Positions 1 through 12,699 of a DNA stretch of 64,000 nt are shown here, in pieces. Each line of letters begins with the position of its first letter. Position 1 is the stretch's first letter. Below the pieces are notes generated by a model. It saw only the letters and a program-made list of their open reading frames with translations, made no database searches and was not told the origin of the DNA. Origin of the DNA: Lepisosteus oculatus (Eukaryota > Chordata > Actinopteri > Semionotiformes > Lepisosteidae); contig NC_090703.1 of the NCBI RefSeq assembly GCF_040954835.1, positions 19,791,444 to 19,855,443 of the forward strand. The letters run 5' to 3'. A program made the translations under genes and the position numbers.

Positions 1-79
1 TGCGTCGTGTGGACTGGATCCTGCCCGGCACGACCGGCGAGAAAGTTCATCAGCCCTCTGAAGTCCTGTCCGCGTCGAG
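1..79 (+). other. Untranslated first exon (3' part) of the SERTA-domain gene
   Basis: The window opens in GC- and CpG-rich sequence that ends in a textbook splice donor, GCGTCGAG|GTAAGTATG, with the intron starting at 80. No ATG occurs in these 79 bases, so they read as 5' UTR. The next good + strand acceptor before an open coding exon is at 15275. The SERTA genes CDCA4 and SERTAD2 have this layout: a non-coding first exon, a long intron, and the whole CDS in one exon. The true transcription start may lie left of the window. It could instead belong to an unrelated upstream transcript, but nothing else downstream on this strand needs a first exon. Confidence 0.55.
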
Positions 80-850
80 GTAAGTATGTGATTGACTGCC
101 ATGTGTCAGCACACGGACCGATCCGCGTCGTCATTTTCTTAAAGTTTTATTTTGATGCAATGGTTACCTTGTCTGAAATGTGTGCGTTTTGATTTGGCAC
201 GATTTTTAATTAAACATTTGACTTTTTCACCAGTCTATCATCTAGTGATGTATTTGAAGCCCGCACAACTTGGTATTTCGGTGCAGTCGGCTCAGGTGTA
301 ACGAGCAGCCCGCTTTGTTACTGCGATGAGGAAGTTTCGTCTTGGAGCTGCGTAAGGTCGCTGCGTATTAACCGTGTTTTCTGGTGGCACCTTAGCCGTG
401 CCTCTCTAGGGCGCGTTACTCTTCGTTTCCAGCGGGAAACGAGCAGACCCGGAGCTGCCTTTATTCCAGCCGGAATGATTTCGTCAGATTCAGAAAAGTT
501 GGGATGAAACCACACCATTTGCTGAGTCACAAGCGCGGCAGCAGAGTGTTCGAGATTTTACCAGAAATGGACCCCTCGCTGAACTCGCACAGGCTGCCCC
601 CAACCAGAGATCCGAGACACACTTTGCCATCGATGAAGTTACAGGGGGTTTGCGATTTCCGGCAAATCTCAGACCTGTCGGGGTGCCTTCATTCTTCTTA
701 CTACCGAGTGCCCGGAGTCTTGGGATTTTCCTCACCTTCTATCCGCACGCCGTGATTATTGGCGAGACTGTCCGGTTTGACTCGGATCTCTTAGCATAAC
801 GAAACTCCTTGGACAGTAGCACCGAGGCCATTCCGGGATATCCGAAATGA
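1..850. promoter_or_regulatory. CpG-rich promoter patch
   Basis: CpG dinucleotides are frequent from the window start to about 850, for example around 300-480 and 560-760, then drop sharply in the AT-rich sequence that follows. The patch spans the donor at 79/80 and runs into the intron, as expected for the downstream half of a CpG-island promoter. Short ORFs here on both strands are by-products of GC content and resemble no protein family I know. Confidence 0.5.
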
Positions 851-1929
851 AACGACTTTGTCCCCTTACCGATCGTTTATTTAAATTATTATTAAAACGC
901 AGTAAATCACTATGCAAGCGAGGTGTCTCCAAACCGATTCCTTCTTTTTTAATGACGCATACAGAGGACTCCGTGGGTATGAAGCAACGACCTGTAGATT
1001 ACGATTTTTAATTGAGGATAAAAGAAGCTCTCAAAAGACAGGGCACCAGCTTTCGAAAAGTATTAACCATACCTTTACAGTTGCACAAGTTCTTTGGCAA
1101 TCAGTTTTATAAGACAACACAGATCAACGGACCTGATGACAGAATAGTGTACTTTGTAATTTCACAAATAATAGTAATAAATAATAATAATAAAAACAGT
1201 TTAATCTGAACACTAGATATCTGGGACATTTCCTAGTGTGACACTCTTAAGTGTAGCGCTGTGTAAGGTGGCTTTTTTAGGCTCAAAGTTGTTTCTGCAC
1301 TTCAACCATGTGTCAATAGCGTCTTTGGAAAGGGTCATTCATTTTTAAATCCTGAAAGACTGTAGTCCTGTCCACGCTGGTCGCAATTCTTAAGGATTGA
1401 GGACAACAAGAATACTATTTTAAACACAGGATTTACTCTGCTCTATGTACAGACTAATATTACAGGTTATATTTTATCCTACACTGGGACTCTTCAGTGA
1501 AGAGAGCATAGTTTTGTGGCCTACATAACACTGACTACAACAGTATTAACATCTTTAAGCCTCTCAGATGTAGAGTTCATAATTGAACATATTCTGTGCT
1601 CTCCATCTGAGGGTTGGATGACTTTTTTGTGAGAAGTACAAAAAAGTTTAAGGTTGGGATTTCTTAACATTTGTGTTGTGGACATAAAGTAATCACACTC
1701 ATGACACTGGGTGCTTGGCTGAGAAGCCAAGGTTATGAGGCTCCCATCTGTGGGATTAAGATTGAATGCCTCCAACTCGGAATACCCCCTAAAAGCACAA
1801 ATATGTTTTCTGTGTTGTAAAGTATACATATAAATCAGTGAAAAGGTGGTCTGTGAATAGTATGTTTCACCCGGACAAGCAATTCTTATTAATAATGCCT
1901 TCTGTGAACATCCATTTCTACCTGATTCT

Positions 1930-2250
1930 TCCAACTCAGGGTTGAGGGTGAGTCAGAGTCTGTCCTGGTAAGCAACAAGCACAAGGTGGGGTACACCTTG
2001 GATGTTCTCCCCATTTGTATCACAGGGTACAAACCCAGACATACACACACACACTTACACCAGGGCCAATTTTGTCAGAAGCCAATTAACCGGGACTGTG
2101 GAGAGAAACCAGAGCACCTGGAGAACACCCACTCGGACACAGGGAGAACATACAGACTCGACACAGATAGCACCCCCAGTCCAGAACTGAACTCGGGGCC
2201 CCAGTGCTGCAGCAATACCACTGTACTACTGTGCCATCCCCCTTCTGTCA
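1930..2250 (-). repeat. tRNA-derived SINE, family A, degenerate
   Basis: Reading the - strand gives the family signature in order: a tRNA-like head, then a segment like GTGTGGAGTTTGCATGTTCTC, then wording like 'CCAATTTTC..AGAAGCCAATTAA' (seen here in reverse at about 2065-2090), then a tail near the converted 'GTCCATCC..CCTTGTGC'. Length is about 320 bp. The same text recurs more than ten times in the window in both orientations. The ORF here (1986-2501) is repeat sequence. Confidence 0.75.
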
Positions 2251-4045
2251 ACATTTTCCTAAGAGTTTTTAAAGTTACCTTCTTCCTTAACCCTGTTATG
2301 CCTGTTGGAATGGAGCAGGATTGTGTGTCTACTCTAAACAGAAATTACGTCAGAGGCCCTGTGTTCAGACGCGGAGGTTACGTTTCTGAAGTTGTCGGTG
2401 CAGAGGTGCTGAAGGCATCATATCTTCAGTTAAACCTTTTAAGGACCAGTCAGCTGAAGCAAACAAAATGTTCGACACCTGACCGTGTGCTTCTTCATTG
2501 ATGTAAAATGTTGTGGTATTAAAGGTTACAGTGAAAGGACTGCAAGGTTTTTCTGTGATGGCAGTAGCCAGTATTCCTCAGAAACACACCTAAACATTGA
2601 CTTACACAGAGTATAGACCGCCCTTCCAAAAATGTGCAGAAGTGTGCTTCTAAATCAGCTGATTTCTTGCTGTGTCACAGACAGAAATGAGATGAGGAAA
2701 AGTGAGAGAGGCTTGCGCCACTTCTCTTAATCTTAGCCTTATAGGCAATGTCACACTCGTGCACAGTTATCTGTATTTTGTGTTTATTTTCTGTGTGGAT
2801 GGACAAAAGAAGTCACAATTCTATTGTGCTATTGAGGTAGAGACCAAGAGTCTAGTTCATTCTTCAATATATCCAAACACAGATTACTAATAATCCTTGG
2901 ATCTGTGAAAAGACAACCAAGTCCTCTTTAAAACTTTACTAGACTTTGTAGAGACAGTGTCTCTTGTATGTCATCTTTCTCCTAAAGACTATGTGAAAGT
3001 TCCCAGTTCATGAACTTTATGACATGTTTGTGACCCAAGCAGTGAGGGTGGGCCTGGGAGTACCTGGGAGTTCCGAGCTGGCACCCTGCTGGATTAGTTT
3101 GGCCTGAGGCCGCTGGGGTCACCTCCCTGTGGGGGAGCCCCTGCAGGTGCTGACGCAGTAGGGAATGAGCCCCCTGTGCTGTGTCATCCTCAACCAGTGC
3201 AGCGCAAATGATGCCGTCATCAGTGACAGAATGAGAGGCACCTCCACAGAGCTCACTCTTAACTCCAGCTCCCATACAAATTGAAGGATGACTGTAGGTC
3301 TGGGTGACTCACTGTCAGGTACCCACACTTGACGGTTGCTTAGAAACTCAACCCTAAAGTTTGGAATCTTTCAAAGCCCCAAGGGCTTAAGACTTCAGAA
3401 CTTACGGTGTGAAATACTGACACTGTAGTCTATAGTTTTAAACAGGATGAAGGGAGAAAATTAAACATTATCAGCCTAAATTAAACTTCGCTGTCTTGTG
3501 CAAGGAGGGGAGATGAGGATTATAACATCTAGGTTTAAAGACTGGAAGAGCACAGTTTCCTTGGACTTTCTGAAATATCAAGGGCAAAAGATTAAAGAGC
3601 CTTAATGACCATTAACTTAATCGGTCACAAATTGCTCTGAAGCTCAGACAATGAGCTGTGTGAACTATGTTCCCTGATACTGCCGTAAATTTAAAACCAA
3701 GAAGGAAATTACTCTGGAGAAAAAAAACCCAATGAGTTTCAATCTCCTGTTATCAACAGGTCCTGAAAATTTATTGCTGCACCAGATGAAAATTAATTAA
3801 AAACTTTAATTTTTGGCATGGTTTTCATTGCATTTTCAATGGGCCCTTGTACTCTGTGACTGAAGAAGCATGTTAAGAACATAAAATTGAAAATGCTGGG
3901 ACTTTCAGCCCAAAGTGCTTGTTAGGTGGCTAAGTGAATATAACATTTCATCTCTTTTTCTTAAAAGGCCCCAGAGTTTGGCTAGCAGGGAAGCTTGTCC
4001 CAGATACACAGAATTCTGCGTGAAGGAGCATTTCCTATTCTTTGT

Positions 4046-4260
4046 AAATAGATTCACGGTGTCACAGTGGTTGGCATTGCGACCCTAGGTTGTGGTCTGG
4101 ACCTGGGGTGCTATCTGTGTGGAGTTTGTATGTTCTCTCTGTATTCCTGTGGGTTTTCACCAGGTTCGTAGATTAATTGGCTTCAATTTTGACATTTGGC
4201 ATAAGATACTGAACCCCCCCTGCCCAGCACACGCAGCCTCAGATTGATTCGGACACCAGC
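4046..4260 (+). repeat. tRNA-derived SINE, family A, 3' truncated
   Basis: It starts with a tRNA-like head (TCACAGTGGTTGGCATTGCG), then CTGGGGTGCTATCTGTGTGG and a TTTGTATGTTCTCTC stretch, then 'AGATTAATTGGCTTC'. It decays after about 4200. Confidence 0.75.
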
Positions 4261-5654
4261 CGATACAAATTCTCATCTGAAAGACACTGAAAAGTTACCA
4301 TTCATTTTTGAAATTCACCTTAAATGCTCACTTTTCAGTTTTACACCAATCAGAAATGTATTTGTATACTCTTAGCATTCTTTTACTTAACACTATTCAC
4401 TTTCAATGTATGACTCTTTTAAAATGAGCACTATGTTTTAATTTGGTTGCATTAACATTAACTCGGAGCGCGCTGGGGTAATCTGAAGTTCAAGGTGTCT
4501 GAAGTTGAATGGCTTAGCAGAATGATAAGCAGGACTCCATTGTACTCCTTCAAGACGTCCCTGTGTGTGTGTGTCGGGGGGGTTGTGGGGAATTGTGCGG
4601 TGGTGGCCTTGATAGCTTCAAGTGTGGTGAAATATTGTATAATAAAAAGCAGCTGGTTTGTTTCTAGGTGGGCTGGCATTTTCAAATGCACCTGAAAACA
4701 GGCTGAACTGTGCATTTCTTTCCTGTGACATCCTTTAACTTAAATAATACACTGTAATAGTGTCCTGAATAATGGAGTAACTGGACATATGAAATCAATT
4801 GTTTTTGGAACACACTATAGTTATTTCATTTTGATCAACAGGATACTTTAATATCATACAGAATAATAAAAAACTAGAAATACCTTCACACATTTCATGT
4901 TAAGAATGAACATCATTTTTAAAGAAATTGCTGGTCTGAAACGTACCTGATTTCTTTGAATGAAAATGATTTTTTTTACATATTTGCCTGATGGCTTCTT
5001 TGAGTTAAAGGGCTTATAAAGAGATTTTAAAAAAAAAAGAAGCTTTTAGTGTCATTGTGCTGGGAATAATTGAATAAGTTGTCCCAGCGGCTTTTAAACA
5101 GGTTTGTTGGGGAAATCCAGAAACCATTTTTCTCACTTTTTTTACAGCACAGTCGGGTGACTCTGTCACCCTTGTGGCAGAGGCAGCGCTCTCGCCTTAG
5201 TGCCACCTTAAGGCCAGCCCTTTGTTTCACTGACTCGAGCAGATTACATGCTAATGGCAGGGGTGTCTGGCCTGGGTAGAGACCCTCTGGCTGGCTGTGG
5301 GGTGCATACAGAGTACACTCATCTTGGGCGGGGGGGAAAAACTACCGCGTGCAAGAACAACAATATTTAACACGGCCCTGCCAGAACATCTCATATCATC
5401 CTGTCCACCTGAGCGGTGGAAGAACGGACACATCGTTGTTAAATTGCATTAAAGTTGTAGGGAGATGCATAAATTGTTAGACCCTTTTCTGGATTTGGCC
5501 ACAAGGCAGGGTTATAAGACTTTTGCTCCTCCAATCCACTTGGGTAGCTCTCTAGTTCAAGGTCTTAGAGACGCTGTTATGCAAGATGATGAGGGTGAGA
5601 TCTGACATTAAACACTGTAGGGTTGAAGAAATGATCAGATGAGGCAGGGCTGCT

Positions 5655-5870
5655 GAAGCTGGATAGATGACTGACTTATTATTAATTTACGTGGCTGATG
5701 CTTTTATCCACAGTGCGTTTAATTTGTACAGCAGGGGTATTTTACTGAAGCAAATACCCTTGCTGACGGGTGTAAGAGCAGTGCCCCACCTGGGTTTTAA
5801 ACCCAGAACCTTCCAGTTACACATCCAGAGCCCCAACCGCTGCTCCACACGGCTGCCCACACTGTTGCCA
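5655..5870 (-). repeat. V-SINE-like element with tRNA head
   Basis: On the - strand the element begins GGGCAGCCGTGTGGAGCAGC, which resembles a Pol III A box, followed by a B-box-like GTTCTGGGTTTAAA, then GGGGCACTGCTCTTACACCC. It ends with GTGGATAAAAGCATCAGCCA, the hallmark tail of many fish V-SINEs. The TTATTATTAATTT run at 5677-5689 is the tail side. The two overlapping ORFs here are shadows of the repeat. Confidence 0.75.
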
Positions 5871-6029
5871 CATGGGGATGAGTCATTCATCTGAGGCTGG
5901 GTCGGCTAATATGAACCGCTCCTCTGAAATGCTTCACTGTGCAGTAATGGTAAAACAGTCCTTATAAAGACATCCGCCCGCCTGTCTTTTCTATTAGTCA
6001 GAGTACAGCCCACTCGTTAATACAGACTA

Positions 6030-6053
6030 CGTTTCTCTCTCTCTCTCGCTATC
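6030..6053. repeat. CT microsatellite
   Basis: An interrupted run of CT dinucleotides (TTTCTCTCTCTCTCTCGCT). Confidence 0.8.
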
Positions 6054-9000
6054 TGTGCTGCCAACAGTCCCTCCCTCACAGGGGCCATTTCCTGCTGGCA
6101 GTGAGCTGTTCTTCTACAGCCCTGCCTCTGACTCCCGAAGTGGGTGAATAGAAAAAATGCAGAGCTGGAACTCCAGAAAAAGAGGAAGAGCCTGGCTTAA
6201 CATGTGACGGTGTTTGTTTCTTGCTGCCATTGCAGCTGTAAGACACCATAGAGGAGAGGAAAGGCGAAACAAATTCAGCTTATGTGCAGTAAATGTCTGT
6301 GGAAGAAGATCGTGCCCTAAATACCACTAGAGTGAGAGGGAAAACGCCAGTTTCTTCACTGAGGAAAAGAATTACCAGAAGCATTTGCCACTGCCAATCG
6401 TTAACAGAGTGTAGTTCTTTACAAGAGTCCTGCGTGCGTGTGTATAATGTGGGGATTTGCAACGTATTGATAGATCTTGATACAGTTTCCCAGACATTCA
6501 AAGAGTTAATCTTTTGCTGTGGATGTCAGGTGGCGAAGCCCTATCCCAATCTTACAGTGGAATTGATAAAGATGGTGCTCTCCTCTAGAATGTGCAGCCA
6601 TTGCTCATGCTGTGAGCCCCACAGAGCCCATGACAGAGCTCTCAGGACTTGGCCCAATGATGATGAAGCACTGAGAGCTCTTGGGTACTAGGCAGGGCTT
6701 TGCAGGCTGAGGCTGTCCTCGTTGAACGGGTCCTCACCCTAGAGACACATGGCCAAGTGTGTGCCACCAATTGGGAAATCTTATTCAAAGCAGACAAATG
6801 ACATACTGTATTCCAGATTCAACCAGCAATTTGTTAGCTGTGAAGACTAACCTGTCTCTCGAATGAGAGTCTTTTCCTGTTCAAAGTGCTGAGCGGCAGT
6901 ATTTCAGATCTGATTATTGAATATGCAATATGCACAATATTAAGCTATTTAACACAGTTAGTAGATTGGTAGTTCATATAAACACCTTATTTATAAAACA
7001 TTCCTTTAGCCCTGAATCTGATACCCTGGCTTTTCTCACAAAACGGCAGGATGAGAGCCATAGATCAATTAGCTACAAGTCCCAAATTGAGCTTGACTGA
7101 CCAGATCACCTCTTCGTGTGAGTGACCCTTTTTCTATAAAGGTTCTCATACATTTATGTGTGATTTTACAGTGTATTCTACTGTTTTTAGGCAAGTTCTT
7201 TCTTCTTGCCAATACATTTAGTGTTGGTGGGAGCAGAAGCTATAGAACTCTCAGATTTATGTTCATGTGCTTTACATGGTGACAATGAACTACTGAATTC
7301 CACACGTTGGCTATGGCTGACTAAGGCTTATTCTCAAAAAAGAGTGACCCCCGAGATGGATAACTGGAAGCTGCACCTTCTGGAAAAACAAAACTTTACT
7401 GTGTACTAGAGCTCCAAACCACCGAGACATGCACTGTTTGTGAGACGCAGTTTAGTGTACAGCGCCAATGGAAATGAGGAATCGCAGGGCATACCTTTCT
7501 CGCTGTACGTTAGAACAGCTGCACATGCTTGTTATTAACTTATTGTGTCCTGAACCTGTAAATTCTGTGTGTATGACTCTCCGTTCTTCTTCTGAAAAAT
7601 CAATTTCAGAACGTGCAGTGAACATTTTCTCACCGTTGTGGACTTTATCATGCTTTAAGGGGCTTTTCTTGTCTTGACTTGCCTGGCAACTGATGGGCCC
7701 CATTCTGACCTTCAGGGAGTTCATTTGTTTGTTCCAGAGGATAAACAAGCAAAGGGCAGTCGCACTTTTGTCAGGAAGTGCAGGCTTGCGTCTTGAGTAT
7801 TTTCCCTTTGTAACCTGTTGAATCCGCTCCTCATTTTGATACACACCTCGTCACTCTCTCTGCTGTCGATTGCTGCAGTTGCTATAGTAAAATAGGTAAG
7901 AAGCTCATCGAATGCAAGTCAGACTCTTGGAAATAGGTGGGGTGGATATGATGCGCTGCTCCTTGAAGAATTCAGTACCTGTCTGTCATCTTGAACTGGA
8001 TTTTGTCAATAGGTACAGCGTCACAAATGTCAAATAAAGTAAAAATGATGAATAGTAAAGGATTGAATTACTGTTGTTTTTACAGTATATCTACAGGTTC
8101 TTTTATTAACATTTTATGTTAATTTGCAGTTTTAACATTTTTCTTGAAGCAGTTCAGTTCTGGAGACAGCGGAATGTCTTTTCCGTCTGTGCTCTTTAAC
8201 TGACGAGCTGATTTTGAATAACAAATCCCTTCTTGATCATGGACTGCTAAACCACCACTTGTACCATCTTGGCGGTCTTAGTATTGGATTAAAATATTAG
8301 CTAGAGACTACATTTGTAACATTTGACTGACTTTCAGTACTAATTTTCTTTTTATAGAGTGTTGTTTCTGGCAAAGAACACAAAACTGCCTTCTGGATAC
8401 TAAGATATAATATTGCATTTGATTTGACTATATTTGTGAAGCTTATTATCTGTTTTTATTAAACCTCTGAATAGGCAATATATAGAGAGAGAGCTACAAC
8501 AGGCACAGGGATAAACTGAAAATGTTGAAATGTATGAACAACACTGTATGTGTACGTCTGTGCAGATGAGGCGATGTACGGTAAATGGATACTCGTCTGA
8601 AAGGCAATGCACACTTCTGAAGAATACAGACAGACAAAACAGGACTGTGTGGGGCTGCTCGCACACAGGCCAGCAAAACAGTTGGCCTACAAATTGTGTG
8701 GATGGACTCAGCAGGTCGGGCTTTGTGGGTCTGGAGCCCGCGGAGCCTCTGAAGTAGATTTCTGCCCATCTACGTGGACTGATGGAGGCCAATACACAGC
8801 GGCTCAGTGGGGTCCGTGTGAGTTGTGTCCAGGCCTTCGCAGTCATGGCCAACTCTCCTTTCTGCTTTCCTTAGCACAATATTGGCATTAGGGATAGAAA
8901 AGTCCATTTATTTTATGTAGGGGTGGGGGGGACTTTATCATAAGCCAGGGAATCACATCTTGGTTTCAGTTTAGCCAGTAACTGGATATTGAAGGTAGCA

Positions 9001-9539
9001 GTTGATACAGGAGGCCTTGATGTATCACTATGAAAATATCCAGTAAACCAGCTTTCTCAGAACCTTTAATGTAGATCCTGTCAGGAATGGACAACAGTTC
9101 CTCAGACTTCAGTTGCTGTATGAGTATGGGCAGCCCACCAAGTGTTAATCCCACAAAAACAGTGCCAGTGATGTGTATAGCACCACAATAAAGATGAGGA
9201 AAGAAATAACCACTTACAGTGCAAACTGACCTTCTTTCTTGCGCCAATTTCTACAGTCCTGGCCTGTCATCATGGACCTTGTTGAATTGGCTCACTCTTC
9301 ATGCTATTACTTAATCCAGATTGCACTTCTGAAAGGCTTTGATGACCATGTTAATAAGAATTTTATGCAGAGAAAAAATATTCTACGTTTAAACATTAAA
9401 CTATTCAAGGCACGACAAATAATTCCCTTGTCAGTTTAATCAACTCTTAATGAGGCAAATCGAAGACTACAGTGTAAAAGAAGTTTCAAAAAAATTCTAA
9501 AAGTACAAATTGTAGGAACATTCGCTGTTGGTGCTCTTT

Positions 9540-10197
9540 GGGCTTCGTCCTCAGTGTTGCGCAAACAAAAGGTCAAACTGCCAAATCTTTATTTGAGAGT
9601 CCGAGAGCGAGGGTCAAAAAGACCCGGGTTGCAAAGAGTGGGTGGGGAAAAAAATCGAAACTCGAGGCGTCGGCCCTTAACGAAAGTGAAGCAAAGCGAT
9701 TCAAAGCAACGCAGCGTGTTAGAAAGCGACAACTGCGACTTTGTCGACCGTGTGCCTTAGCGGCCGCCCCCCGCCCGGAGGCTGCACACTCGCCGCCCCG
9801 TGAGCTGGATGCAGCTGTTTCCCTGGAGCGAGCGAGGCGCGGCAGCTCTCCCCGCAGCTCCGCCTCCCCCCGGTTTTTTCTCTGTACCCCAGCCCCCTCT
9901 CCTCACCGAGAGAAGCACGGCTTAGAAAGTATACGTCAGCCCTGCCTGTGCAGTTGCTTGTTTGTCAGCTGTCGGGAGTGGGAGAGTGGCGGAGGGGGGA
10001 AGGAGACCTCCGCTGTACGCCAGTTCCTAAGGTTTTTCTTTCTCCCTCTATTCTATGTGGTTCTTTCCAACCTAAACAGGCAGCATCACAGTAACGGTGC
10101 CCGTAAGGAAAAGAGCGAGGGTATTCGCCCGCGATGCTAAACATGTCCTGCAACTTTATGGTGAAGAGTTCGAATGAAGTGGCATTAAATAAAAAAG
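9540..10197 (+). promoter_or_regulatory. CpG-rich alternative promoter and first exon ending at a splice donor
   Basis: CpG density rises abruptly near 9540 and is highest at 9740-9880, with a NotI-type GCGGCCGC near 9759, before falling away after about 10260. Near the 3' side the sequence reads AAATAAAAAAG|GTAAGAAACG, a strong donor with the intron starting at 10198. This looks like an alternative 5' exon that would join the coding exon at 15276. Because the acceptor exon has only four untranslated bases before its ATG, the upstream ATGs at 10134, 10146 and 10158 (one reading frame) matter for translation. The 200-codon ORF across the island (9538-10140) is arginine-rich, low in complexity and not family-like, so I do not call it. 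Confidence 0.5.
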
Positions 10198-11065
10198 GTA
10201 AGAAACGATTGTTGAAGTCTGCGAGCTGCTCCGTGTTTGCAAGGCTGAATTAAAAGGGGTGCGAGCAACTGAAACTTTACCGTGGATATATTTAAACAAA
10301 AAAAAAGCTGTTTCGTAGTTTTAGGTGTTTACATAATGCTTGCTTTGCGGGCGGTCGTTTGCTTAGAATGGGACAGAAGTTGCGAGCAAAGGTTTTGTAT
10401 GTAGCTGTCATTAGTTGTTTAACAATCAACTTCGCTGTCAAATTGTAGCTTGGATATTCGACGTACAGTAGCTCGGTGTCATTGTGAAGTCGTTTCACTG
10501 TGTCCTAGCACTGCGCAGATGAGCTCCACAGCGGTTTGTTGGGTGACAAATGACCAGTGGCGATACTAGTAAACAAGCCTTGCAGAAAAACACCGGAGAG
10601 GCAGACCACTTCGTGTGGTTTGTGTTTCTGGTGTTTACACAGTTGGAACATTTGAATCGACTTTTTGTGTGAATCGAATTTTAAAAATGTCTAAAACTCA
10701 CCAGTCGGATGTCTCTTCCTCTAGTTGATAAAAATGGGTGAGTTAGACAGGGAGGGGTAGTTTGAGAAAGACTTAATGGCAGATGGTGGCTTCAGCAGGT
10801 GTTCTGTTTTTTTTTTCTCCTTTTTTGGAAGGAGTATTACACTGAGTTACATCTATGTATTTGCATATATGTTTGATCAAAATGGTGGCACTTCTAATTC
10901 TGACCTTGCAGTGACCAAGTGACACTGTTGAGTTTCCTGGAACAACTAAAAAATTACAAGTTATGCATTAATCTTTTGCGTACAGAGGTATATATGGATT
11001 AAATCCTGTAATTCATAAAAGCTGGAATGGGGATAAGGCATAAATAAATGGACTTTTAAGATTTT

Positions 11066-11392
11066 TTTCCCCATAATCCATTTTCTACCCACTTTATCCA
11101 GTAAATTAGGAGGAGCCTATCCCAGCAAGCAACAGGCACAAGGCTCGATTCACCCTCGATGGGACGCCAGCATATCACAGGGCACTCAGACACAGACGTG
11201 TACCAGTCACGCCAGGGCCAATTTTCCCAGAAGCCAGTCAACCTGTCTTTGGACTGTGGGAAGAAAGCAGAGCACCTAGGGGAAACCCACATGAACAGGG
11301 GCAGAAACTAGAAGCTCCACGCAGTTAGCAGCCCAGGAATCGAACCCAGGGCCTCAGCGTTGTGAGGCAGCGTTGCTAACCACCTCCTCCCT
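11066..11392 (-). repeat. tRNA-derived SINE, family A, near full length
   Basis: The - strand reads GGTTAGCAACGCTGCCTCAC at the head, then a B-box-like GGGTTCGATTCC, the middle section, and a tail 'CTGGATAAAGTGGGTAGAAA' at the low-coordinate end. This is one of the best-preserved copies and shows the tRNA origin most clearly. Confidence 0.85.
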
Positions 11393-12699
11393 TTTTTCCA
11401 TTTTTAAAAACAAAGCTCGCTTATTTCTGATTCACTTCAAATTAAAGTGAAGCTGCTGTCTGCTTAACCAGGAAACAGTTAACATACAACAGTGAGGTAG
11501 AACGGTGATGTTTGTGGTGACTTTCAGAGCACTTTTTGCCAGTCTAGAGTGCTTCATGTGCTATACGGTTTCCCCAGCACTGGACCACTTTGGGTAGCTA
11601 GACCTTAAATACAAGGCTTAGTGAAAACTGCAGAACAGTAGGTTCAACCGGTATCTACTGGTTAATAGTACCTTCCAGTTCTGAATGTGTCAGTGTAGAA
11701 AAGTTTATTAAAGCATCACTTTTAAAGAGAGAGTTTACAGCCTACTGGTAGTTATTAAATTAGCTGTATAAATTGACTGGTGAGTAGTGTAAACTGGTTC
11801 AGGCTGGTAAGTATCAATTAAGACTAATTAGTAATTTCTGCTGGAAGCAACAGCATTCCTATTAGGGACTGGGCCAATTCCTGCTGTCTTTTCCATCATG
11901 GCAGATTTAAATACTGTCCAGTGTTAAGCGCTGTGGGGAGCTTGCCTTGTGACCTCCGCAGTGTCTCTCTTTCTGGTTACTGTGGAATCACCGTTCAGGT
12001 TTGTCCTTTTCCATGCCATTTGAAAAGCAAGACTTATTTAGCCATAGATGCATGTTCAGTGGTGAGAATTGTTTGCTGTGTTGGACTTTTTGGATTTTGT
12101 GCTGCATTTTTACAGTTAAAAAAGGTTCGGTATAACATATCTCAGAGCATTTTGCATGGATCCAGTGATGTGTGTCTTTAAGAAGATGCTGCAGCAAATA
12201 TTTCTGTGTGACTTTAATATAACTTTGGCTGTCAAATTATAGGTTAATGTTAAGATATGGACAAACTATAGGTAATGTCAAAACCTTATTTATTGTCGTA
12301 GAAAAGTGTCTCATTTGTCAGATGTGGCTATAAAGTAGGCCTGTTATTATGGTGCATGAAATTAGACATCTGGATTTGTATTATCTTGTAATCTGAAGTG
12401 ATTTCTATGTGTATATCCCCTTGGAAAGTATTTCAACCTGTGTACCATTGTTTCATGTGCCCTGTACTAATTTATTTAAATGTGCTTGAAATTTTGATCA
12501 AGGGGCTCCTAATTAATTCTTACAATGCTTTTGATTTAGTTGCTGGCATTGATGGATTTGATCTTGAGCACCTGTTATGCACTTCATTGAGAATATATGG
12601 ATTTCTTAATGTAATTAATGTCTCGTAAGGGACTCGTAAGTTGTGTGGCATTGCTACTAAACGGATATCAAGGATTTGTTAGGTCAGATAAGCATAGAA

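Noticed and set aside
1521..1934. 137-codon - strand ORF
   Set aside because: Low similarity to anything known, and it abuts a SINE. It is probably chance.
1986..2501. 171-codon + strand ORF
   Set aside because: Its first half is the reverse strand of a tRNA-derived SINE.
6293..6691. 132-codon + strand ORF
   Set aside because: No family resemblance, and it is isolated in an intron. Its cysteine content looks random, with no zinc-finger spacing.
9538..10140. 200-codon + strand ORF across the CpG island
   Set aside because: It is arginine- and serine-rich with no domain, opens at a non-ATG codon and lies in a different frame from the ATG cluster next to the donor. It is best explained by GC-rich promoter sequence.
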